Source: Candidatus Gottesmanbacteria bacterium RBG_16_52_11
GTDB taxonomy: Bacteria; Patescibacteriota; Microgenomatia; UBA10105; UBA927
DNA: 43,267 nucleotides
Direction: 5' to 3'
Assembly (NCBI GenBank): GCA_001779095.1
Contig: MFJD01000001.1
Coordinates: 266,402 to 309,668, forward strand
The notes below the pieces were generated by a model. That model did not search any database, was not told the origin of the DNA, and saw only the letters and a list, made by a program, of their open reading frames with translations. The first letter of the stretch is position 1. Each line of letters begins with the position of its first letter. The position numbers and the translations under genes are program-made. Of this stretch, positions 8,072 through 14,170 are shown in pieces.

Positions 8072-9766
8072 ATGAAAAAGTGGGAAATTCTTAAACAGTT
8101 AAAAAGCAGTAAGTCAAAAGGCAGAACTACCGGTAATAATTCAGACGAATCTGAAATAATAAGTATTCTGCTACAAAACAGAGGCATCAGAACCGCCCGT
8201 GAAATAAAGGAATACCTCAATCCGACCCGTCCCGAAAAGTTTGCCGCCGGTGAAGTGGGTATCAAATCAGGGGACCTGAATGCCGCCATAGCAAGGCTGG
8301 TCCAGGCAGCAAAAAACAAAGAATCAGTCGTGGTGTACGCGGACTATGACGCAGACGGCATAACAGCCGGAGCGGTCATGTGGGAGGCACTATATGCGGC
8401 CGGTATCAATGCCATGCCTTATATACCGCACCGGGTTGATGAAGGATACGGACTGTCAAAGAAAGGAATCGCGCAGATAAGCTCTGAGTACAAACCGACG
8501 CTGATTGTCACCGTCGACCACGGAATTACCGGTCACGTTCAGGTGGCTTATGCCAGGGGGTTGGGTATCGACGTAATCGTCACTGACCATCACGTCAAAC
8601 CGGAGCACCTGCCGGACTCCATTATCGTGCATACGACGTTACTTTCCGGTGCCGGCGTCGCCTGGTATACGGTGAAGGAGCTTTACCGTCATCTGAAACT
8701 CGGTTCGGATCAGGTCACCGGAGATTTCCTAGGTATGGCTGCCATCGGCACTATTGCCGATATGGTGCCTCTGACCGGGATTAACCGTTCGATTGTCAAA
8801 TTCGGGCTGGAATGGCTGAACCTGACCCGGCGGGTCGGTATCAGGGCTCTGATTGACGAGGCAGGGCTGGCGCAGGGTAGGTTGGGCACATATGACATAT
8901 CCCATGTGCTTACACCCCGTTTAAATGCCATGGGCAGGCTGGTACATGCCATGGATGCGCTTCGCCTGCTGTGTACGAAAAATGCCGCGAAAGCGGCTGA
9001 GCTCGCGGGAGTGCTGGGACTTACCAACCGGGAACGCCAGCAGCTGACCACGGATACGGCTTTGCATGCCGTAGAGTCGGTACGCAGTGCCGGAACATAC
9101 CTTAGTAAAAAGCTCCTTTTCGTGTCGGATGAATCGTACAATCAGGGAATTATCGGACTTGTGGCCGGCAGGCTGGTTGATGAGTACTACCTGCCTGCAG
9201 TCGTCTTATCCCGCGGTCCGGATATTTCGAAGGCATCAGCCAGATCGGTTACGGGTTTCAATATAGTTGAAGCCATCAGGACCTGCAGCGATATCCTTGT
9301 CGATGTCGGCGGTCATCCCATGGCGGCCGGATTCACTGTTGAAACAAAAAATATTGACACCCTGCGTCAGCGGCTGGAAGAACTTGCAGACCGGACACTT
9401 GACGCGGACACGCTGTCCCGGCATCTGCGGATAGATATGGGGATTCCGCTGTCGGCCGTTACTGACACATTGTGGCAAAAGCTCAGGGATTTCGAACCGT
9501 TCGGTATGGGAAATCCGGAACCGCTGTTTGCGACGGTGAATCTGAGGATTGCCGATGTGCGTAAAGTCGGTACGGACGGCAGGCACCTGAAGCTGTCAGT
9601 TGATGACGGCAGCAGGGTCATCGATGCCATAGCTTTCGGTTTCGGCGGTTTATACGGCAGTATGGAGCCCGGAAACAGTATGGATTTGGCTTATACACTG
9701 GATATGAATGAATGGAACGGTTTCCGTAAACTTCAGCTGAAAGTCAAGGATATTCGGCTTACGTAA
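8072..9766 (+). CDS. recJ: Single-stranded-DNA-specific exonuclease RecJ
   Basis: RecJ degrades single-stranded DNA 5' to 3' in recombination and repair. The DHH-family motifs are all present: 'VVYADYDADGITAG' (about residues 88-98), 'IVTVDHGITG', 'VIVTDHH', and the DHHA1 motif 'VDVGGHPMAAGFTVE' (about 409-422). A C-terminal OB-like domain is seen around 'LRIADVRKVGTDGRHLKLSVDDG'. At 564 residues it is full length for the family. It diverges from cca at a shared promoter core. The 1.4 kb region after it is unusually rich in palindromes. Confidence 0.95.
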   Translation: MKKWEILKQLKSSKSKGRTTGNNSDESEIISILLQNRGIRTAREIKEYLNPTRPEKFAAGEVGIKSGDLNAAIARLVQAAKNKESVVVYADYDADGITAGAVMWEALYAAGINAMPYIPHRVDEGYGLSKKGIAQISSEYKPTLIVTVDHGITGHVQVAYARGLGIDVIVTDHHVKPEHLPDSIIVHTTLLSGAGVAWYTVKELYRHLKLGSDQVTGDFLGMAAIGTIADMVPLTGINRSIVKFGLEWLNLTRRVGIRALIDEAGLAQGRLGTYDISHVLTPRLNAMGRLVHAMDALRLLCTKNAAKAAELAGVLGLTNRERQQLTTDTALHAVESVRSAGTYLSKKLLFVSDESYNQGIIGLVAGRLVDEYYLPAVVLSRGPDISKASARSVTGFNIVEAIRTCSDILVDVGGHPMAAGFTVETKNIDTLRQRLEELADRTLDADTLSRHLRIDMGIPLSAVTDTLWQKLRDFEPFGMGNPEPLFATVNLRIADVRKVGTDGRHLKLSVDDGSRVIDAIAFGFGGLYGSMEPGNSMDLAYTLDMNEWNGFRKLQLKVKDIRLT

Positions 9767-9788
9767 ATCGGTTTCCGATTCCGGAGAT

Positions 9789-9862
9789 ATCCGCCTATGC
9801 TTACTTTGTGCCTTTTCACCCGCCCGCTGGCGGGACGGCACAAAGAGCGCATTTAGGCGGAT
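9789..9862. repeat. Nested REP-like palindrome downstream of recJ
   Basis: Three nested stems lie in register. ATCCGCCTA (9789-9797) pairs with TAGGCGGAT (9854-9862). CTTTGTGCC (9804-9812) pairs with GGCACAAAG (9837-9845). CCCGCC (9819-9824) pairs with GGCGGG (9829-9834) around a CGCT loop. No T run follows, so it is not a simple terminator. The outer ATCCGCC arm recurs in two palindromes further on (10141 and 10801). Confidence 0.75.
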
Positions 9863-9917
9863 TGATGGTTACTAAACTCACAAATCTGAATTTGCTTGTT
9901 AAGTAACCATCAAAAAA
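9862..9917. repeat. Structured repeat, copy 1
   Basis: A 12-bp outer stem (TTGATGGTTACT, 9862-9873, with AGTAACCATCAA, 9902-9913) encloses an inner 5-bp hairpin (CAAAT/ATTTG, 9881-9885 and 9890-9894, loop CTGA) and ends in an A run. A second copy with matching layout lies at 10872-10927. Copies differ at about eight positions, including one compensated pair. Function is unknown. Confidence 0.7.
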
Positions 9918-9969
9918 CCCCCGCATCCACGCAGAGCTCCCGATCCGCGTAACACAGGGATTTTTTGAT
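9909..9969 (+). terminator. Possible recJ terminator with long loop
   Basis: ATCAAAAAACCC (9909-9920) can pair with GGGATTTTTTGAT (9957-9969) with one bulge, leaving a 36-nt GC-rich loop. The 3' arm carries T6. It competes with the outer stem of repeat copy 1, which uses 9902-9913, so the two folds are partly exclusive. Confidence 0.4.
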
Positions 9970-9984
9970 AAATCGACCAGGCAT

Positions 9985-10125
9985 ATAGTGAGCGCCTGAT
10001 TGAAAAGGCTAAGAAATTAGCCCCTTCAGAAAGGGCGCTCACTATGGGAATTAGTTCAAATCGTCAAAGACGAAGATCGGGTCAGCTTAGCTGACAGGTA
10101 TCGTCTAATGATTGTTCCATTACCC
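9985..10125 (+). ncRNA. Candidate structured RNA with GAAA-capped hairpin
   Basis: A perfect 12-bp stem (ATAGTGAGCGCC, 9985-9996, with GGCGCTCACTAT, 10034-10045) encloses an internal loop and a 6-bp stem GGCTAA/TTAGCC (10007-10012 and 10017-10022) capped by GAAA. Downstream, GTCAGC-TTA-GCTGAC (10081-10095) forms a hairpin. TCGTC/GACGA (10061-10073) can pair locally, or AGACGA (10068-10073) can pair with TCGTCT (10101-10106) instead. No coding frame fits. It matches none of the conserved motifs of RNase P RNA, tmRNA or SRP RNA that I know. Strand is inferred. Confidence 0.4.
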
Positions 10126-10140
10126 TTTTAAAAATTGTGT

Positions 10141-10169
10141 GATCCGCCTGACCTGCGGCCAGGCGGATC
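10141..10169. repeat. REP-like palindrome
   Basis: A perfect 10-bp inverted repeat, GATCCGCCTG and CAGGCGGATC, has a 9-base loop. It shares the ATCCGCC arm with the palindromes at 9789 and 10801. Confidence 0.75.
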
Positions 10170-10190
10170 GGGTAAGCGGGTACGGCTGTT

Positions 10191-10535
10191 CTACACAGAA
10201 CTGAAAACGAACTCCGGCTTACCAAAAGGGAAGCGTACCGCCTGTTCTGCACGTGATGCCGCGGCCCTTAAGCACTTATTGATGGATTTGTATCTCACTC
10301 GTTGTTCTTTGGCTGCGCGTTTTTCAAATAATTCTTGAAGCGCGTTTAGAGCGCATTCAAGCCAGCATTCGATATCAACCGGACTAATATCCGTAATATA
10401 GTAGCGGCCGTTTGGTGCACGGAAGAACATACTGCACCGGCCACTCATTCGAACAGTTTCTGAGCTGACTTCCCGAAGCCCAATGTATGACAGGGCGATA
10501 TGGGTTATATCAGCTTCCGCAGCATCTTGCTTCAT
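10191..10535 (-). CDS. Hypothetical 114-aa protein in the recJ-aspS island
   Basis: I do not recognise a family. The product is soluble and mixed in charge, with no membrane segment. It has a central stretch 'FFRAPNGRYYITDIS' and a possible helical region 'IECWLECALNALQELFEKRAAKEQR'. A good Shine-Dalgarno sequence (AAAGGAG on the minus strand, about 10544-10550) precedes the ATG at 10535, which supports a real gene. Upstream on its strand lie an AT-rich stretch and a TTAACAA hairpin (10570-10597). It is the only plausible coding region in an otherwise structured 1.4 kb interval. Its 3' end runs close to the palindrome at 10141-10169. Confidence 0.55.
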   Translation of the reverse strand: MKQDAAEADITHIALSYIGLREVSSETVRMSGRCSMFFRAPNGRYYITDISPVDIECWLECALNALQELFEKRAAKEQRVRYKSINKCLRAAASRAEQAVRFPFGKPEFVFSSV

Positions 10536-10569
10536 GGTTCAGGACTCCTTTTCGAAATGATATGTTTTT

Positions 10570-10597
10570 TTAACAATACCCCCCGTGGGTTTGTTAA
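10570..10597. promoter_or_regulatory. Hairpin upstream of the 10535 gene
   Basis: TTAACAA (10570-10576) pairs with TTGTTAA (10591-10597) and ACCC (10578-10581) with GGGT (10587-10590), with one bulged base. It lies 35 bases upstream of the minus-strand start and could be an operator or leader hairpin. A plus-strand terminator is unlikely because the T run is on the wrong side. Confidence 0.4.
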
Positions 10598-10742
10598 GTT
10601 AAATCGATACACACCTCCATTAATTAAAATTCTCTGGTCGATGGTGAGGGAGTAAGCGACACCGGATTTTACCAAGTGTACCGTGTGCTTAAAGACTTAC
10701 GCCCTCGCCGTCGACCAGACAGCCTGGTCATGTTAAAGTGCC

Positions 10743-10762
10743 GGGAATGAATATTCATTCCC
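10743..10762. repeat. Perfect 20-bp palindrome
   Basis: GGGAATGAAT followed directly by ATTCATTCCC is a gapless inverted repeat. Such a site could bind a dimeric regulator or fold as part of the candidate RNA that spans it. Confidence 0.7.
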
Positions 10763-10768
10763 AACGGA

Positions 10769-10796
10769 TCCTGACTACAGGACTTTTATTTTTTCG
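10769..10796 (+). terminator. Rho-independent terminator in the recJ-aspS island
   Basis: TCCTG (10769-10773), loop ACTA, CAGGA (10778-10782), then a T-rich tail with four and seven Ts. No coding gene on the plus strand ends here, which suggests that a non-coding transcript does. Confidence 0.55.
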
Positions 10797-10800
10797 ATTC

Positions 10801-10863
10801 ATCCGCCTTCGCTAAGGCTACGTCGGATTGCCTCGCCCGCCGAAGTCCCGGTTGAACCGGGAC
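10801..10863. repeat. REP-like palindrome pair
   Basis: ATCCG (10801-10805) pairs with CGGAT (10824-10828), with an alternative inner GCCTT/AAGGC stem. It is followed by GTCCCGGTT and AACCGGGAC (10845-10853 and 10855-10863), a 9-bp hairpin with a one-base centre. This is the third ATCCGCC-type palindrome of the island. Confidence 0.65.
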
Positions 10864-10871
10864 GAAGGAGG

Positions 10872-10927
10872 GATGGTTACTAAACTCGCGAATCGGAATT
10901 CGCTCTTTAAGTAACCAATCAAAAAAA
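10872..10927. repeat. Structured repeat, copy 2
   Basis: Same layout as copy 1 at 9862-9917. The outer stem is GGTTACT/AGTAACC (10875-10881 and 10910-10916). The inner 6-bp hairpin is GCGAAT/ATTCGC (10888-10893 and 10898-10903) with loop CGGA, followed by an A run. The A-T pair 9882/9893 of copy 1 is a G-C pair here (10890/10901). The change preserves pairing, which supports selection on the fold. Confidence 0.7.
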
Positions 10928-10947
10928 GCCTCCCGGTTTTCGGGAGG
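10921..10947 (-). terminator. Minus-strand terminator next to repeat copy 2
   Basis: Read on the minus strand, CCTCCCG (10947-10941), AAAAC loop, CGGGAGG (10935-10929) and then T7 (10927-10921) form a canonical terminator. No minus-strand coding gene lies immediately to its right. Confidence 0.6.
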
Positions 10948-11073
10948 TTCGTGTAAATTTATTTGCGTTTACGCGCGTGAACCTCCCCTCAGGTCATGAG
11001 GCGGATAAGATTCTTCTGCGTAACACACTCAGAATGCATAGGAGTATGTCGTTTATACCCAAGTCAGCGCGTA

Positions 11074-11145
11074 TTGTCAAGATGATACGCTTTGGATACA
11101 ATCAGACAAGAAATACGGAGGCTTCGCCGGATGACGGCGGAGCCT
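11074..11145 (+). promoter_or_regulatory. aspS promoter and leader hairpin
   Basis: TTGTCA (11074-11079) and TACAAT (11097-11102) are 17 bases apart, with a predicted start near 11109. The roughly 54-nt leader contains an 11-bp hairpin with one G-U pair (11119-11129 with 11135-11145), ending 17 bases before the aspS ATG. No T-box motif (AGGGTGGNACCGCG-like) is present. Confidence 0.65.
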
Positions 11146-11162
11146 TGAATTGGTACACCGTC

Positions 11163-13034
11163 ATGAAAAGGACTCTGGTAACCGAAGCGCCGCAACAGAC
11201 AGGCAAGGAAATCACGCTCGCCGGTTGGGTAAATGCCCGCCGCGATCACGGCAAAGTCATGTTTCTGGATCTCCGGGACCGGACCGGTATAATCCAGCTG
11301 GTTTTATCCAAGTCGCTTGGTGACGCCCGGCCGGAGGACGTCATTGAGGTCACTGGTACCGTCAGGGAACGGCCTCCCGAAATGGTCAATCCGAAAATCC
11401 CGACCGGAAAAGTCGAAGTTGCGGCCACCCGGCTGGAGATTCTCACCAAGGCCAGGGAACTTCCGTTCCCGATCGATTCGGATGGCTACGATATCAAGGA
11501 AGAAATCCGCCTGAAATACCGTTACCTGGATATCCGCAGGCCCAGGATGACCCGGAACCTGAGACTCCGGTCCCGGATGACTACATTCATCCGTAATTTC
11601 CTCACCGCGCGGGATTTCGTCGAAGTGGAAACCCCGATCCTCACGAAAACCACCCCTGAAGGAGCCAGGGACTTCATTGTCCCGTCACGCCTGCAAAAAG
11701 GGGGTTTTTACGCCCTGCCGCAATCCCCCCAGCAGTATAAGCAGCTGCTGATGGTTGCGGGACTTGAGCGCTATTTTCAGATCGCCCGGTGCTTCCGTGA
11801 CGAGGACCCGCGCAAGGACCGGGCATACGGTGAATTCACCCAGCTTGACCTGGAGATGTCTTTCGTCACGCAGGAGGATATCCTTAAGCTGACAGAGGAA
11901 CTTTTTACCCGGCTGGTGGCTGAGATTTTTCCGGAAAAGCGGATTGCGAAGTCGCCATGGCCGCGGATTTCCCACCGGGATGCCGTGAATAAGTACGGAA
12001 GCGATAAGCCGGACCTCAGGAAGGACAAAAACAATCCCGATGAGCTGGCATTTGCCTGGATAATAGATTTTCCGTTATTTACAAAACAGAGCGACGAGGA
12101 CTTTTACCACGGATCAGGCGGCGCGAAATTCGCCCCTTCACACCACATGTTCACCGCACCCCATCCGGACGACATACCGCTACTGGAGCGCGATCCGATG
12201 AAAGTCAGGGGGTTGCAGCATGACCTGGTCCTAAACGGGTATGAAGTCGGAGGCGGAAGCGTCAGGATTCACCGGCGGGATATTCAGGAAAAAGTATTCG
12301 ATCTCATCGGTTTTACCGGGGAGCAGAAGTCCCAGTTCGAGCACATGCTGACGGCATTCACTTACGGTGTTCCGCCGCACGGCGGCATTGCTCCCGGAAT
12401 CGACCGTTTCCTGTTTGCCGCACTGGGTGAGTTGAGCCTCCGTGAGGTCATGGCATTCCCGACTTCCGCATCAGGACAAACCAGCGTAATGGATGCCCCC
12501 AGCAGGGCGACAGATGAACAGCTGAAGGAACTCGGAATCACCCTACGTATCAGGTCACAGCAGGATGTATACGAAACCATTGTTTCCGAAATCCGTAAAC
12601 ATAATATTGCTTTCAAAGCCCTGTCGCATAAACCGGTGACAACTTCAGAGGAAGCTGCAGATGTCCGCGGCACGCCGCTTTCATGGGGTGCAAAGGCAAT
12701 ACTGATGTACGCTGACGGCAAGCCGGTCATGTTGGTCGTCGCGGGAGATACGAAAATAGACACCCGGGCATTCAAAACAGTAGCCTCGGTCAGGGATCTG
12801 CGGATGGCCACTCCTGATGAAGTGCTGGCTGTTACCGGAGTTCCCATCGGCGCAGTACCTCCGTTCGGACACATTTTCGGCATCCCGCTGTATGTGGATG
12901 AGAAGATCAACCTGAATGAGCGGGTGGTATTCAATGCCGGTTACCACGAAAAGTCGATTGAGCTTGACCGGTCGGGATACCTGGCTGTAGCCAAACCTCA
13001 GACAGGTAAATTTTCCAAACCCCCGAAGGAGTAA
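11163..13034 (+). CDS. aspS: Aspartyl-tRNA synthetase fused to a YbaK-like editing domain, lacking the GAD insert
   Basis: This enzyme charges tRNA-Asp with aspartate. The start at 11163 follows the promoter and gives the family N-terminus ('MKRTLVTEA'); the frame extends upstream to 10977 without family sequence. Order: OB anticodon domain (to about residue 110, 'GWVNARRDHGKVMFLDLRDR'), then class II core with motif 2 'YFQIARCFRDEDPRKDR' and motif 3 'GIAPGIDRFL'. At about residues 279-305 'GSDKPDLR' runs almost directly into 'AFAWIIDFPLF', so the GAD domain of about 110-140 residues normally inserted there is missing. From residue 470 to the end is a YbaK/ProX-type domain with the expected lysine (GAKAIL, K511) and 'GAVPPFG' loop. 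His29 is typical of nondiscriminating AspRS. Confidence 0.93.
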   Translation: MKRTLVTEAPQQTGKEITLAGWVNARRDHGKVMFLDLRDRTGIIQLVLSKSLGDARPEDVIEVTGTVRERPPEMVNPKIPTGKVEVAATRLEILTKARELPFPIDSDGYDIKEEIRLKYRYLDIRRPRMTRNLRLRSRMTTFIRNFLTARDFVEVETPILTKTTPEGARDFIVPSRLQKGGFYALPQSPQQYKQLLMVAGLERYFQIARCFRDEDPRKDRAYGEFTQLDLEMSFVTQEDILKLTEELFTRLVAEIFPEKRIAKSPWPRISHRDAVNKYGSDKPDLRKDKNNPDELAFAWIIDFPLFTKQSDEDFYHGSGGAKFAPSHHMFTAPHPDDIPLLERDPMKVRGLQHDLVLNGYEVGGGSVRIHRRDIQEKVFDLIGFTGEQKSQFEHMLTAFTYGVPPHGGIAPGIDRFLFAALGELSLREVMAFPTSASGQTSVMDAPSRATDEQLKELGITLRIRSQQDVYETIVSEIRKHNIAFKALSHKPVTTSEEAADVRGTPLSWGAKAILMYADGKPVMLVVAGDTKIDTRAFKTVASVRDLRMATPDEVLAVTGVPIGAVPPFGHIFGIPLYVDEKINLNERVVFNAGYHEKSIELDRSGYLAVAKPQTGKFSKPPKE

Positions 13035-13193
13035 TAATGCCGGTACATCAGAATACTTTACATAAATTGCCGTTTGCTTTTCCGGCTGAACCGGAGCGGA
13101 TTAAAACCGGAAAGGTGAGGTACCCGGAACCCGGAAGGTAAAAAGTTTCGGAGGAAGATACCCGTTTGGATTTTCACTCCGATTATAAATATC

Positions 13194-14165
13194 ATGCCCA
13201 AACACAGGACATCCAAACGCCGAAGTGTCAGATGGTATTCTTCACGGATAGACCGCTTGGTGTTTCTGGTATTTGCAGCTGCATTTATCCTGTTGACACC
13301 CGGTAGGCTGCTGCCGGTGACACCGGTACCGCTTGAACTTCCGGTACTAACCCGGCCCTCTCCGTTGCCGCTTCCCAAACCGGCCCCATATCCGGTCAAC
13401 CGGAGCGGAATTGTACCGGGCAGCGAAATTACGGCCGAAGCGATTATCATCAGAGATCTGACTTCAGGTGTATATATGTACAAAATGAATTCCGATATCC
13501 AGCTTTCGCCGGCATCAACGACGAAAATACTGACAGCCCTGGTTACGCTTGACATAATGAATCCTGACGACGTGGTAACCGTCAATACGGTAATGAACGA
13601 TGGTATGGCAATGGGGCTGTTTACCGGTGAGCGGATGACGGTTGAGAATCTGTTATACGGGATGCTTATCCATTCGGGCAACGACGCAGCATATGCACTG
13701 GCGGAAAATTATCCGGGCGGGGTAGCCGCATTCGTTGACGCAATGAATGCAAAGGCCCGGACGTTACACCTGACCGGCAGCAGTTTCACCAATCCGGTCG
13801 GATATGATGATCCGGGTCATAAAATGACGGCGTTGGATCTGTCCCAGCTGGCATCCGTGGCATTGTCGAACAGGACAATTTCGAAAATGGTGGCGATTCC
13901 TTCGATCACGGTATCCGATGTGACACATACTTATTTCCATCAGCTGAAAAATGTCAATCAGCTGCTGGGTAAAATCCCCGGGGTGGCGGGCATCAAGACC
14001 GGATGGACCCAGGAAGCCGGTGAGAACCTGGTAACGCTGGTGGAACGCAATAACCGGAAAGTAATCATGGTGGTTCTTCACAGTCAGGACAGGTTCGGTG
14101 ACACCACGGAGCTTATCGACTGGGTGTTTTCTTCTTTTGAGTGGGTGGATTTCGCGCCGGAGTAA
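13194..14165 (+). CDS. D-alanyl-D-alanine carboxypeptidase (DacA/PBP5-like, peptidase S11)
   Basis: It trims the terminal D-Ala from peptidoglycan stem peptides outside the membrane. The three catalytic motifs are present: SxxK as STTK (Ser108, Lys111), SxN as SGN (161-163), and KTG (268-270). A basic start (MPKHRTSKRRS) precedes a signal-anchor helix (about residues 22-40) and a proline-rich linker. The 323 residues hold the catalytic domain without the extra C-terminal beta domain of PBP5. No other start fits. TATAAA ends only four bases before the ATG, so the exact transcription start is unclear. It converges with the next gene five bases away. Confidence 0.92.
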   Translation: MPKHRTSKRRSVRWYSSRIDRLVFLVFAAAFILLTPGRLLPVTPVPLELPVLTRPSPLPLPKPAPYPVNRSGIVPGSEITAEAIIIRDLTSGVYMYKMNSDIQLSPASTTKILTALVTLDIMNPDDVVTVNTVMNDGMAMGLFTGERMTVENLLYGMLIHSGNDAAYALAENYPGGVAAFVDAMNAKARTLHLTGSSFTNPVGYDDPGHKMTALDLSQLASVALSNRTISKMVAIPSITVSDVTHTYFHQLKNVNQLLGKIPGVAGIKTGWTQEAGENLVTLVERNNRKVIMVVLHSQDRFGDTTELIDWVFSSFEWVDFAPE

Positions 14166-14170
14166 CCTTA

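Larger units (their letters stand above)
10633..10796 (+). ncRNA. Candidate small RNA: long hairpin, palindrome, terminator
   Basis: Bases 10633-10656 pair with 10696-10719 over 24 positions: 21 Watson-Crick pairs, two G-U pairs and one mismatch. The stem continues after a short internal loop as CACCGG (10660-10665) against CCGTGTG (10681-10687) with one bulge, closing a 15-nt loop. A 20-bp perfect palindrome follows at 10743-10762 and a terminator at 10769-10796. AT-rich TAATTAAAAT (10621-10630) could provide a -10. The G-U pairs favour a plus-strand RNA product. No known RNA family is recognised. Confidence 0.45.

Noticed and set aside
10135-10338. Plus-strand coding frame of 67 codons
   Set aside because: It runs through the 10141-10169 palindrome and lies opposite the better supported minus-strand gene. 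It has no Shine-Dalgarno or promoter.
9862-10927. Integron attC sites or ends of an IS200/IS605 element
   Set aside because: GTTAAGT in copy 1 fits attC R', but the matching R'' (RYYYAAC) is not met and copy 2 lacks GTT. No TnpA- or IscB/TnpB-like frame lies between the copies.
10928-11162. T-box leader for aspS
   Set aside because: There is no AGGGTGGNACCGCG-like T-box sequence and no specifier loop. The promoter at 11074 leaves only a 54-nt leader.
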